Shown: piece by piece, positions 8,151 through 16,259 of the stretch
Layout: the number at the start of each line of letters is the position of its first letter
Numbering within the stretch: position 1 is the stretch's first letter
From: Clostridiaceae bacterium
Lineage (GTDB): Bacteria > Bacillota > Clostridia > Clostridiales > Clostridiaceae
NCBI GenBank assembly: GCA_902363375.1
Contig: CABIZX010000007.1
Location: forward strand, 1 to 22,215
Reading direction: 5' to 3'
DNA: 22,215 nt
Position numbers and translations under genes: made by a program
Notes under the pieces: generated by a model
Told to the model about the DNA's origin: nothing
The model's input: the letters and a program-made list of their open reading frames with translations, nothing else
The model's database searches: none

Positions 8151-10628
8151 ATGTTTAATAAGTATAATGATAGATCAAGACAAGCATTGATGTATGCCCA
8201 GGAGGAAGCTAAAAAGTTTAAACATGCATATGTAGGTACAGAGCACATGCTATTAGGTATTGTTGAAGAAGGTGGAATAGCATCTGAAGCCTTAGAGAAT
8301 ATGAAGGTTAATGAAGTAAAGATTAAAGATAAAATTGAACAGTTAGTTGGCTATGGAGATGAAGATATATATCCAGAAGATTTATATTTTACGCCTAGAG
8401 CTAAAAAGTTAATGGAAGCTAGCTTAGTAGAAGCTAGAAAATTAGATGAAAAGTTTGTATCTCCAGAGCATATGCTTTTAGCTATACTTAAAGCAGAAGA
8501 GGGAATAGCCTATATCATACTAGATAACTTAAACGTAAATTTTAATGAACTATTAAAAGTTTTAACATATGATAAAAAACAGTGTGAAATATCTGTAAGT
8601 GATAATAGGGGTTTTGATGAAAATAAACCTGAGATAAAATCAGGAGAGCGATATATATCTAGAAAAGATAAAACTCCAATGCTTGATAAGTATGGTAAGG
8701 ATTTAACTAAATATGCAAGTGAGAATCGCCTTGACCCTGTTATAGGAAGAGAGGCTGATACCGAAAGAGTTTTAGAGATATTATGTAGAAGACTAAAGAA
8801 TAATCCTTGCTTAATAGGAGATCCTGGAGTTGGAAAAACAGCTATTGTGGAGGGGTTAGCTCAAAAAATTCAAAGTGATGATGTTCCTGATATATTAATT
8901 GATAAGAGAATAATTAGTATAGATATGGTATCTATGGTTGCGGGAGCAAAATATAGAGGTGAGTTTGAAGATAGATTAAAATCTTTAATGGATGAAGCAA
9001 GTAAAAGTAAAGATATTATCTTATTTATTGATGAAATTCATACCATAGTAGGAGCAGGAGGAGCTGAAGGAGCAATAGATGCATCTAATATATTAAAACC
9101 TGCACTTGCAAGAGGAGAGCTTCAATGCATAGGAGCTACAACTATAGATGAATATAGAAAATATATAGAAAAAGATTCTGCCCTAGAGAGAAGATTTCAA
9201 CCAGTTATAGTTGAAGAGCCATCCAAGGAAGATGCTATAAAAATACTTAAGGGATTAAAAAATAAGTACGAAGAGCATCATTTAGTTACAATTACAGATA
9301 AAGCTATAAATGCAGCTGTAAATCTATCTGATAGATATCTATCTGATAGATATTTACCAGATAAGGCTATAGATCTTATAGATGAAGCTGGAGCTAAAAT
9401 AAGAATAGAGAATTCTCAAAAAGATGAGATTAGTGTTTTAGAGAAAAGACTTAAGAAAAAGGTTGAAGAGAAGTTAGAAGCAATTGATATACAAGATTTT
9501 GAGCGAGCAGCTTCTATTAGAGATGAAGAATATGAATTAAGAGAGAAATTAGATTCGAGAAAAAGGACATTAGTAGCAAGTAAAGAAGAGACTAGAATAG
9601 TAGTTGATGAATCAGAAATCGCAAGAGTCTTATCAACATGGACTAAGATACCATTAGACAAACTTACATCTACAGAGGCTGATAGACTTTTAAATCTAGA
9701 AAATATTTTGCATAAAAGAGTGATAGGTCAAGATGAAGCAGTAGAAGCTATATCAAAGGCCATAAGGCGATCAAGGGTTGGACTAAGAGATTCTAAAAGG
9801 CCGGTAGGAAGTTTTATATTTCTAGGACCAACAGGAGTAGGAAAGACTGAATTATCTAAGGCTTTGGCTGAAGCTATATTTGATGATGAAAGTTCAATAA
9901 TTAGAATAGATATGACTGAATATATGGAGAAGCATTCTGTTTCAAAGCTAATTGGAGCACCTCCAGGATATGTAGGGTTTAATGAAGGAGGTCAGTTGAC
10001 GGAAAAAGTAAGAAGGAAGCCATATTCTGTTATATTGCTAGATGAAATAGAGAAAGCCCATGAAGATGTATTTAATATACTACTTCAAGTATTGGAGGAT
10101 GGAAGACTTACAGATTCAAAAGGAAGAAGCATAGATTTTAGAAATACTATAATTATAATGACTTCTAATGCAGGGGCATCCATGATAAAGAAGCAACGTT
10201 CTATAGGATTTGAAAGTATATCATATAAAGAAAATTATAATAATGAATATGAAAAAATGAAGGAAGTTATACTTAGTGAAGTAAAGAATATTTTTAAACC
10301 AGAGCTTTTAAATAGAATTGATGATATAGTTGTATTTCATAAACTTACTGAGGAACATATGCAAGAAATTGTAGAGATATTGACAAATAATTTGTGTGAA
10401 AGAGCTAAAATCAACAATATAATATTAAGATTTACAGAAGAAGCTAAAGTTTTTATAAGTAAGCAAGCGAAAGATAATGAATATGGAGCTAGACCTTTAA
10501 GAAGAATTATAACTAATCTGATAGAAGATAAATTATCAGATGAAATTCTTAGAGGAAACTTTAAAAACAATGATATTATAGAAATAACAGTTAAAGACAC
10601 AGAATTGAAGTTTATTAAGTGCAGCTAA
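8151..10628 (+). CDS. clpC: ClpC: Hsp100 AAA+ unfoldase of the Clp protease
   Basis: An 825-aa class I Clp ATPase that unfolds substrates and feeds them to ClpP. The N-domain has two Clp_N repeats (about 1-145). AAA-1 has Walker A GDPGVGKT (223-230) and Walker B LFIDEIH (291-297). A UVR-containing middle domain lies around 440-475. AAA-2 has Walker A GPTGVGKT (559-566) and Walker B VILLDEIE (627-634). The ClpP-docking tripeptide IGF is at 685-687. All ATPase motifs are intact and the length is normal. The start has AAGGGG upstream of ATG 8151, and TATAAT at 8108-8113 is a possible -10 with a poor -35. There is no ctsR, mcsA or mcsB upstream and no CtsR heptad repeat (GGTCAAA) in the preceding spacer, so control differs from the Bacillus model. 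Confidence 0.96.
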   Translation: MFNKYNDRSRQALMYAQEEAKKFKHAYVGTEHMLLGIVEEGGIASEALENMKVNEVKIKDKIEQLVGYGDEDIYPEDLYFTPRAKKLMEASLVEARKLDEKFVSPEHMLLAILKAEEGIAYIILDNLNVNFNELLKVLTYDKKQCEISVSDNRGFDENKPEIKSGERYISRKDKTPMLDKYGKDLTKYASENRLDPVIGREADTERVLEILCRRLKNNPCLIGDPGVGKTAIVEGLAQKIQSDDVPDILIDKRIISIDMVSMVAGAKYRGEFEDRLKSLMDEASKSKDIILFIDEIHTIVGAGGAEGAIDASNILKPALARGELQCIGATTIDEYRKYIEKDSALERRFQPVIVEEPSKEDAIKILKGLKNKYEEHHLVTITDKAINAAVNLSDRYLSDRYLPDKAIDLIDEAGAKIRIENSQKDEISVLEKRLKKKVEEKLEAIDIQDFERAASIRDEEYELREKLDSRKRTLVASKEETRIVVDESEIARVLSTWTKIPLDKLTSTEADRLLNLENILHKRVIGQDEAVEAISKAIRRSRVGLRDSKRPVGSFIFLGPTGVGKTELSKALAEAIFDDESSIIRIDMTEYMEKHSVSKLIGAPPGYVGFNEGGQLTEKVRRKPYSVILLDEIEKAHEDVFNILLQVLEDGRLTDSKGRSIDFRNTIIIMTSNAGASMIKKQRSIGFESISYKENYNNEYEKMKEVILSEVKNIFKPELLNRIDDIVVFHKLTEEHMQEIVEILTNNLCERAKINNIILRFTEEAKVFISKQAKDNEYGARPLRRIITNLIEDKLSDEILRGNFKNNDIIEITVKDTELKFIKCS
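9324..9353 (+). repeat. 15-bp perfect tandem repeat inside clpC
   Basis: The unit ctatctgatagatat occurs twice head to tail (9324-9338 and 9339-9353), encoding LSDRY-LSDRY. The ClpC family normally has LSDRY-ISDRF-LPDKA here, so the protein repeat is ancestral. What stands out is that the codons of both copies are identical. Confidence 0.9.
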
Positions 10629-10691
10629 TTACTTCATTGTGTTTATAGAAAAATGGGTATATAATTATGATATGTTAATACTACATGTTTT

Positions 10692-10718
10692 AAACCACTT
10701 TATATAAGTGGTTTTTTT
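10692..10718 (+). terminator. Rho-independent terminator after clpC
   Basis: The arm aaaccactt (10692-10700) pairs with aagtggttt (10706-10714) around loop tatat, followed by a T run to 10718. It separates clpC from radA-disA. Confidence 0.92.
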
Positions 10719-10840
10719 ATAGCTAGGAACAGTATAATCTAATATTTAGATTCGATAATATTAATACAAAGTATTTTAATTAAGAGATTAAGAAATACTA
10801 AGTTATTATAAAAATATAGAAAAGAATTAAGGGGCAAAAT

Positions 10841-12205
10841 ATGGCTAAGGTAAAAAAAGTATATGTATGCAATGAATGTGGTTATGAAGCACCAAAGTGG
10901 TATGGAAAATGTCCTGGATGCAACAATTGGAATACCATGAGTGAAGAAGTCAAAAGTGAAATCTCAACTAATTTTAAAAGATCTGTTACAATGTCATCAG
11001 GCAATAAACCAAAGAGCATTACTGATGTAAAATCTAGTGAATATGAAAGATTAGATACCGGAATTGGAGAATTAAATAGAGTTGTAGGTGGTGGACTAGT
11101 GAAGGGATCTTTGACATTAATATCTGGGGATCCGGGTATTGGGAAGTCTACAATACTGCTACAAAGTGCTAGTAACATCTCATCAAAGTATGGAAAAGTT
11201 TTATATGTATCAGGAGAAGAGTCAGAAGAACAGATAAAGATGAGAGCAGAGCGTTTAAAGGCTACAGGAAAAGAACTCTATGTAGTATCAGAGACTAATA
11301 TTGATATAATTGAAGAACACATATCTGAAATGGACCCAAGTTTTATAATAATAGATTCGATTCAAACTTTATATAAGCCAACTATTACTTCTGCTCCAGG
11401 AAGTGTATCTCAAGTTAGAGAATGTACAAATGATTTAATGAGAATAGGCAAGACAAAAAATATACCGCTATTTATTGTTGCTCACGTAACTAAACAAGGT
11501 GAGTTAGCTGGACCAAGAGTACTAGAACACATGGTAGATACAGTTTTATATTTCGAAGGAGAGAGAACACAAGAGTTTAGAATATTAAGAACCATAAAGA
11601 ATCGTTTTGGAACTACTAGTGAAATTGGAGTTTTTGAGATGAGGGAAAGTGGACTTGAGGAAGTGAATGATGCATCTTCAGTATTTTTACAAGAAAAATC
11701 AATGCAGCAGGAAGGTTCTGTGGTTATAGGAATAGTTGAAGGTACTAGACCTATTTTAGTAGAAATTCAAGCTTTAGTAAGTGAGACTAAAGCTGTAATG
11801 CCACGTAGAACAGCAGTAGGAGTTGATCATCAAAGATTGAGTTTAATATTAGCGGTACTAGAAAAAAAGCTAAAGATACCTTTTTACAATAGCGATGTAT
11901 ATGTTAATGTAGTAGGTGGACTTAATATTGATGGAACATACGGAGATTTAGGAATCGTGTTAGCGCTGATATCTAGTAGTAAAACAAAAGAAGTTAAAAT
12001 AGAGAATTTATTAGTTATAGGAGAAGTAGGATTAACTGGAGAGGTTAGACCTATAGCTCATGTAGAGAAAATTATAAATGAAGCAACAAAAATGGGATTT
12101 ACCAATGTAATATTACCAAACAAAAACAAAGTTAAGATAAATAGTAAGGGTATAAATTTAATTGGTGTTGATACAGTTAGAGAGGCAGTATCAAAGATTT
12201 TCTGA
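10841..12205 (+). CDS. radA: DNA repair protein RadA (Sms)
   Basis: A 454-aa RecA-like ATPase that helps process recombination intermediates by driving branch migration. The N-terminal zinc finger has C10-x2-C13 and C24-x2-C27. Walker A GDPGIGKST is at 96-104, Walker B FIIIDS near 168-173, and the RadA-specific KNRFG motif at 253-257. The C-terminal third is the Lon-protease-like domain without protease function in this family. The length is standard. The start is an ATG with AAGGGG just upstream. It is followed 35 nt later by disA, which has its own GGAGGG site, so the two are very likely one operon, as in many Firmicutes. Confidence 0.97.
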   Translation: MAKVKKVYVCNECGYEAPKWYGKCPGCNNWNTMSEEVKSEISTNFKRSVTMSSGNKPKSITDVKSSEYERLDTGIGELNRVVGGGLVKGSLTLISGDPGIGKSTILLQSASNISSKYGKVLYVSGEESEEQIKMRAERLKATGKELYVVSETNIDIIEEHISEMDPSFIIIDSIQTLYKPTITSAPGSVSQVRECTNDLMRIGKTKNIPLFIVAHVTKQGELAGPRVLEHMVDTVLYFEGERTQEFRILRTIKNRFGTTSEIGVFEMRESGLEEVNDASSVFLQEKSMQQEGSVVIGIVEGTRPILVEIQALVSETKAVMPRRTAVGVDHQRLSLILAVLEKKLKIPFYNSDVYVNVVGGLNIDGTYGDLGIVLALISSSKTKEVKIENLLVIGEVGLTGEVRPIAHVEKIINEATKMGFTNVILPNKNKVKINSKGINLIGVDTVREAVSKIF

Positions 12206-12240
12206 TAAAATGAAATGATTACTGATAATGGAGGGAAATA

Positions 12241-13305
12241 ATGAGGGAACAAGAGCAAAAAGAGCTTATGGGAATACTAAAAATAATGTCACCAGGAACC
12301 TTGCTAAGAGAAGGATTAGATAATATATTAAGGGCTAAAACTGGAGGTTTAATAGTATTAAGTGATAGTAATGATATATTAGATATGGTAGATGGAGGAT
12401 TTACAATAAAATCAGAATATACTCCAGCATACATATATGAACTAGCAAAAATGGATGGAGCTATAGTTATCAGTAGTGATTTGAAAAGGATACTATATGC
12501 GAATACACAGTTGATGCCAAATTCATCAATATCTACTCAAGAAACAGGAACTAGACATAGAACAGCGCAGAGAGTTGCAAAACAAACTGGAGACATAGTG
12601 GTAGCTATATCTCAAAGAAGAAATATAATCACTGTATATAAAGATGATATAAAATATGTACTTAGAGAAAGTGGAGAAGTATTAGCAAAGGCTAATCAAG
12701 CAATACAAACACTAGAAAAGTATCAATTGGTTTTAGAAAGAGTCATAAGTAATTTAAATCTATTGGAGTTACAAGATTTATCAACTCTTTTAGATGTAGT
12801 CACAGCAATTCAAAGGAATGAAATGGTTATGAGAATAGTTTGTGAGATTGAAACATACATATGTGAATTAGGTAATGAAGGCAGACTGATATCTATGCAA
12901 TTAGGAGAATTAATCAAAGGGGTAGAGCAAGAGGGAGTACTTCTTGTGAGAGACTATTGTAGTGATGGTGAAAAATATTTGACTGTCTATAAGAATATAG
13001 AAAAGTTATCATCTTTAGAATTACTGGATCTTGATATGATTGCTAAGGTATTAGGATATGGAGGAGTTCCTTTAGTTGATAATTTAATATCTACTAGAGG
13101 ATATAGAATATTAAACAAAATTCCTAGGCTTCCATCAGCAATTATAGAAAATTTGATCAAACATTTTGGGGAGCTTCAGGGCGTAATGAAAGCATCTTAC
13201 GATGAATTGGATTTAGTTGATGGTGTAGGAGAGGCGAGAGCAAAAACAATTAAAAATGGACTAAGAAGATTAAGAGAGCAATTTATATTGGATAAACAAA
13301 TATAG
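12241..13305 (+). CDS. disA: DisA: DNA-integrity scanning diadenylate cyclase
   Basis: A 354-aa octameric enzyme that makes c-di-AMP from two ATP and slows when it meets branched DNA, signalling damage. The N-terminal DAC domain has the active-site motifs MDGA (Asp72-Gly73-Ala74) and RHR (105-107). A helical linker follows and the C-terminus carries a helix-hairpin-helix DNA-binding region ([12 protein letters not shown]). All catalytic residues are intact. The start is ATG 12241 with GGAGGG upstream. Coupling with radA fits the known functional link: RadA acts on the same branched structures and affects DisA activity in Bacillus. The stop codon lies within the convergent hairpin shared with the minus-strand gene. 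Confidence 0.97.
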   Translation: MREQEQKELMGILKIMSPGTLLREGLDNILRAKTGGLIVLSDSNDILDMVDGGFTIKSEYTPAYIYELAKMDGAIVISSDLKRILYANTQLMPNSSISTQETGTRHRTAQRVAKQTGDIVVAISQRRNIITVYKDDIKYVLRESGEVLAKANQAIQTLEKYQLVLERVISNLNLLELQDLSTLLDVVTAIQRNEMVMRIVCEIETYICELGNEGRLISMQLGELIKGVEQEGVLLVRDYCSDGEKYLTVYKNIEKLSSLELLDLDMIAKVLGYGGVPLVDNLISTRGYRILNKIPRLPSAIIENLIKHFGELQGVMKASYDELDLVDGVGEARAKTIKNGLRRLREQFILDKQI

Positions 13306-13331
13306 CACAAAACAGAGAAGTTTGTGCTATA
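13301..13331. terminator. Shared hairpin between convergent genes
   Basis: The arm tatagcacaaa (13301-13311) is perfectly complementary to tttgtgctata (13321-13331), with a 9-nt loop. It lies between disA (its TAG stop is in the 5' arm) and the minus-strand gene ending at 13336. The T tracts are short on both strands, but the position fits a bidirectional terminator. Confidence 0.65.
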
Positions 13332-13335
13332 AAAG

Positions 13336-13764
13336 TTATCTTAAATTAATTTTGTCGAAAGTAGTTATATTTTTGTATTCAGTTAAAAGTACATCGTATA
13401 AGTTTATATCCAAACTATTGCATAGTGAAGTTATATAAAATAAATGATTACCTATTTCTCTTTCAATAATTTTACGGCAACTATCACAAATCTCTCCATC
13501 CAGGTGGGAACTAAGGGGTATCTCTAAATCATCTAAGGTTAATTTATCTAAGTTGTTTTCATTATCATCGCTTAGTGAATAATTAATGTTTTGCTTTTCG
13601 GCTTTAATTTTAACGCAACCGCAACTAGTAACAGCTTTTACTACAGACCTGTTAACTCTACTTTCAGATTCTTGCAATTTGCTTAATATGTCAAGTATAC
13701 TTTTATGTCTAAGTAAAGAACTATCTACAGAATTTTGAAATTCATCAAATATTAGATCCTTCAT
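13336..13764 (-). CDS. Cys-containing protein of uncertain function (possible DUF1573-type CGC motif, MazG-like C-terminus)
   Basis: A 142-aa soluble protein and the only gene I support on the minus strand. It has a helical N-terminus (1-45, with ILDILSKLQESESRVNRS), then VTSCGCVKI (Cys48, Cys50), an acidic linker, CDSC (Cys93, Cys96) and a helical end, IGNHLFYITSLCNSLDI. The SCGC stretch resembles what is annotated DUF1573 in clostridia, from memory only. The final helix resembles the ExxD-LxYLxxLAN helix of MazG-type pyrophosphatases, but the metal-binding Asp is Asn106, so catalysis is doubtful. The start is ATG 13764 because GGAG sits 8 nt upstream; an in-frame GTG at 13773 overlaps that site. 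It faces disA convergently and has its own upstream region. Confidence 0.75.
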   Translation of the reverse strand: MKDLIFDEFQNSVDSSLLRHKSILDILSKLQESESRVNRSVVKAVTSCGCVKIKAEKQNINYSLSDDNENNLDKLTLDDLEIPLSSHLDGEICDSCRKIIEREIGNHLFYITSLCNSLDINLYDVLLTEYKNITTFDKINLR

Positions 13765-14127
13765 AACTTTCACTCCTTTATAAATAAAGTTACTTACTTG
13801 GAATACCTTTAAATATATAATATATCAATATTAATATTATTCATAGGGGGTAATCTTACTGTTAATAATTTATTTTATGACAAAATGTAAAAAAGGTGAG
13901 AATTAAGAATTTAAATATTTTAGTTATATTAGTATTTAAAAGTTCATGCCGTGAAAATGAAGTAATTTAAATGTTAATATTATATATAGTTAATCAAATT
14001 TTAGTTAATATTCTAATAATCCATTGAAATGTAATTATTGATAATATATATTTAACTTAGTAGGATATTATGGAGAAAAATTGTAAATAATCACAATATA
14101 GGTGTAAAAGCTAAAGGAGGTGCTATA
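13765..14127. other. Gene-free divergent intergenic region
   Basis: This 363-nt AT-rich stretch lies between two divergently transcribed genes. On the plus strand it contains a candidate sigma-A promoter at 14024-14052 and the ribosome binding site AAGGAGG (14114-14120) of the PIN/TRAM gene. On the minus strand it holds the leader of the Cys-containing protein. I saw no RNA gene, strong hairpin or coding sequence. Confidence 0.6.
14024..14052 (+). promoter_or_regulatory. Candidate sigma-A promoter for the PIN/TRAM-ispD unit
   Basis: TTGAAA (14024-14029) and TATATT (14047-14052) are separated by 17 nt, each one mismatch from consensus. The predicted start would leave a leader of about 70 nt before GTG 14128. 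In DNA this AT-rich such matches can arise by chance. Confidence 0.5.
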
Positions 14128-15222
14128 GTGTTAAAAAAAATATTAAGGGGACTATTTACCTTAATGGGAGGAATATTAGGCGGTGTTTTAGGTATATGGG
14201 GAAACTCGATAGAGTTTTTACCTAGGTTGGGAATAAACAATACAGGATTTATTTCAATAATATTTGTTATACTATGTATTATTTTTATCGGACTTATATT
14301 TTATTTTATTTCACCATTTATAAATTTAGGAATAGTTAAGGCCATGGAGTATTTGGAGAGGTCCATTCAAAAGATTCCAATAACAGACATTGCATTTGCT
14401 GGTATAGGAGCTTTAATTGGACTTATAATTTCAGTCTTATTATCGTCACTTATAAGAGTAGATTCGATAATAATAACCATACTATCTGTTATTGTAACAG
14501 TAATAATTACTGTTCTATTTGCAGATATATGTGTTAGAAAAAGGGATGAGATTATACATCTATTTGCAAGCTTTAAAAAACCAGGAACTGGAAAAGAAAA
14601 CAAAGCAAAAAATACTAGTGATAAAATAAGCCCTAAGGTGCTAGATACTTCTGTTATAATTGATGGAAGAATATTCGATATATGCCAGAGTGGTTTTATT
14701 GAAAGTACTTTAGTAATTCCGACTTTTGTCTTAGATGAACTTAGACATATTGCAGATTCCTCAGATTCTTTAAAACGTACAAAAGGTAGAAGAGGCTTAG
14801 ATATACTTAATAAAATACAAAAAGAGCTAAGCATAAATGTGGAGATATGGGAAGGTGACTTTGAGGATATTAAGGAAGTAGATGTTAAATTACTTAAACT
14901 TGCTCAAACTTTAAATGGTAAGGTAATTACTAATGATTACAATTTAAATAAAGTTGCAGAGCTTCAAGGAGTTCCTGTATTAAATATTAATGAGCTATCA
15001 AATGCTGTAAAGCCTGTATTATTACCGGGAGAAGTTATGAGAACGCAAGTAATTAAAGATGGAAAAGAATCAGGTCAAGGGGTTGCTTACTTAGATGATG
15101 GAACTATGATAGTAATAGAAGAAGGTAGAAAATATATTGGTGAAAATATTATGGTAGTAGTTACTTCAGTGCTTCAAACTGCAGCAGGAAGAATGATATT
15201 TGCTAAACCAAAAGAACAGTAA
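14128..15222 (+). CDS. Membrane-anchored PIN/TRAM domain protein (YacL family)
   Basis: A 364-aa protein with about four predicted N-terminal membrane helices (about 8-26, 38-62, 88-108, 112-134), a cytoplasmic PIN nuclease-type domain (about 168-290) and a C-terminal TRAM RNA-binding domain (about 300-360). The PIN acidic residues are visible: Asp173 (VLDTS), Glu204 (VLDEL), Asp252 and Asp270 (TNDYN), so nuclease activity is plausible. The same gene stands beside ispD in many Firmicutes, but its substrate is unknown to me. The start is GTG 14128 with AAGGAGG and a 7-nt spacer. ispD follows after 63 nt with no terminator, suggesting co-transcription. Confidence 0.92.
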   Translation: MLKKILRGLFTLMGGILGGVLGIWGNSIEFLPRLGINNTGFISIIFVILCIIFIGLIFYFISPFINLGIVKAMEYLERSIQKIPITDIAFAGIGALIGLIISVLLSSLIRVDSIIITILSVIVTVIITVLFADICVRKRDEIIHLFASFKKPGTGKENKAKNTSDKISPKVLDTSVIIDGRIFDICQSGFIESTLVIPTFVLDELRHIADSSDSLKRTKGRRGLDILNKIQKELSINVEIWEGDFEDIKEVDVKLLKLAQTLNGKVITNDYNLNKVAELQGVPVLNINELSNAVKPVLLPGEVMRTQVIKDGKESGQGVAYLDDGTMIVIEEGRKYIGENIMVVVTSVLQTAAGRMIFAKPKEQ

Positions 15223-15285
15223 AACTTTTATAATAACTATAATTTATAATAATAGATAGATTAGTGTTTACTTGTTGGAGGAACT

Positions 15286-15975
15286 ATGAGGAAGAATATA
15301 GCAATAATATTGGCAGCAGGGCAAGGAAAAAGAATGAAGACAAAGGTTAATAAGCAGTTTTTGACCTTAGCAGGAAAACCAGTATTATATCATACTATAA
15401 AGGCTTTTTCTGATAATGAAAATATAGATGATATTATAGTTTTATGTGCTGAAGAAAATATAGACTATTGCAGAAAACATATAATTGAAAAATATGATTT
15501 TAAAAAAGTTAAAGCTTTAGTAAAAGGTGGTAAAGAAAGACAAGACTCAGTATATAATGGATTAAAATCAATAGATACTTGTGATATTGTATTAATCCAT
15601 GATGGAGCTAGACCTTTTGTTACTGAAAAGATAATAAATGATGGCATTGAAAATGCTAAAAAATATGGTGCGTGTACTTGTGGAGTTAAATCAAAGGATA
15701 CAATCAAAATTAAGGATAAGGAAGGGTTTGCTAAGGAAACCTTAAACAGAGAAGATACTTTCATAGTTCAAACACCTCAATGCTTTAAATATGATATAAT
15801 ACTTCACTGTCATGAGGAATTAAAAAAGACTAAATTTGAAGTTACTGATGATGCTATGATTGTAGAAAAGTTTAATAAGAAAGTATATCTTTATGAAGGT
15901 AGTTATTTAAATATAAAGCTTACAACTCCAGAAGATATGATCGTTGGAGAGAATATTTTAAAAAATAAAATATAA
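15286..15975 (+). CDS. ispD: 2-C-methyl-D-erythritol 4-phosphate cytidylyltransferase
   Basis: A 229-aa enzyme of the MEP isoprenoid pathway, transferring CMP from CTP to methylerythritol phosphate. It has the nucleotidyltransferase loop AAGQGKRM (10-17, with Arg16), Lys23 in NKQF, HDGARPF (105-111, Asp106 a metal ligand) and QTPQCF towards the C-terminus. The length is normal and there is no fused IspF domain. TTGGAGG lies close before ATG 15286. It closes the PIN/TRAM-ispD unit; the proS T-box leader follows. Confidence 0.96.
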   Translation: MRKNIAIILAAGQGKRMKTKVNKQFLTLAGKPVLYHTIKAFSDNENIDDIIVLCAEENIDYCRKHIIEKYDFKKVKALVKGGKERQDSVYNGLKSIDTCDIVLIHDGARPFVTEKIINDGIENAKKYGACTCGVKSKDTIKIKDKEGFAKETLNREDTFIVQTPQCFKYDIILHCHEELKKTKFEVTDDAMIVEKFNKKVYLYEGSYLNIKLTTPEDMIVGENILKNKI

Positions 15976-16001
15976 ATGTATAAGCAATATTTAAATATAT
16001 A

Positions 16002-16010
16002 TGATATAAT
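16002..16010 (+). promoter_or_regulatory. Extended -10 promoter element of the proS leader
   Basis: TGATATAAT matches the extended -10 (TGnTATAAT). No good -35 is visible 17 nt upstream. The predicted start near 16017 lies about 25 nt before the T-box stem I. Confidence 0.5.
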
Positions 16011-16040
16011 AATGTTTATTAAAAATTAATATCAATATGT

Positions 16041-16227
16041 GATGATGAAGAATAGTAGAAACATATCCACAGAGAGAAAATTCATGGGCTGAAAGATTTT
16101 CACACGTTTTGAACCTGCTTCTGAACAGTAGTTATAACTACCGGCATGAGCCGTTATGAAATCAAGTATAAAAATTTAGGTGGTACCGCGATAGAATTCG
16201 CCCTAATAGGGTGAGTTCTATTTTTTT
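16041..16227 (+). promoter_or_regulatory. T-box riboswitch leader, proline-specific (CCU specifier)
   Basis: The leader binds uncharged tRNA-Pro and lets proS be transcribed when proline charging is low. The specifier loop is clear: AGTA (16054-16057) and GAA (16111-16113) form the loop-E side, flanked by gaaac/gtttt (16058-16062 with 16106-16110) and gaag/cttc (16047-16050 with 16118-16121). The codon after GAA is CCT (16114-16116), proline. An AGAGAG bulge and distal loop ggctgaaa follow the standard stem I order. A cggc-atga-gccg hairpin fits stem III. The T-box core AGGTGGTACCGCG is at 16178-16190, with the competing terminator directly after. Confidence 0.95.
16191..16227 (+). terminator. 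Regulated terminator of the proS T-box
   Basis: A 14-bp stem pairs atagaattcgccct (16191-16204) with agggtgagttctat (16208-16221) around loop aat, followed by a T run to 16227. Its 5' part is adjacent to the T-box core used in the antiterminator. Confidence 0.93.
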
Positions 16228-16259
16228 ATCAATAAATACAATTATGAGGTGAATAAGAA

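Noticed and set aside
14367..14834. 155-aa minus-strand frame inside the PIN/TRAM gene
   Set aside because: Antisense shadow; the plus-strand gene has intact domains and a strong ribosome binding site.
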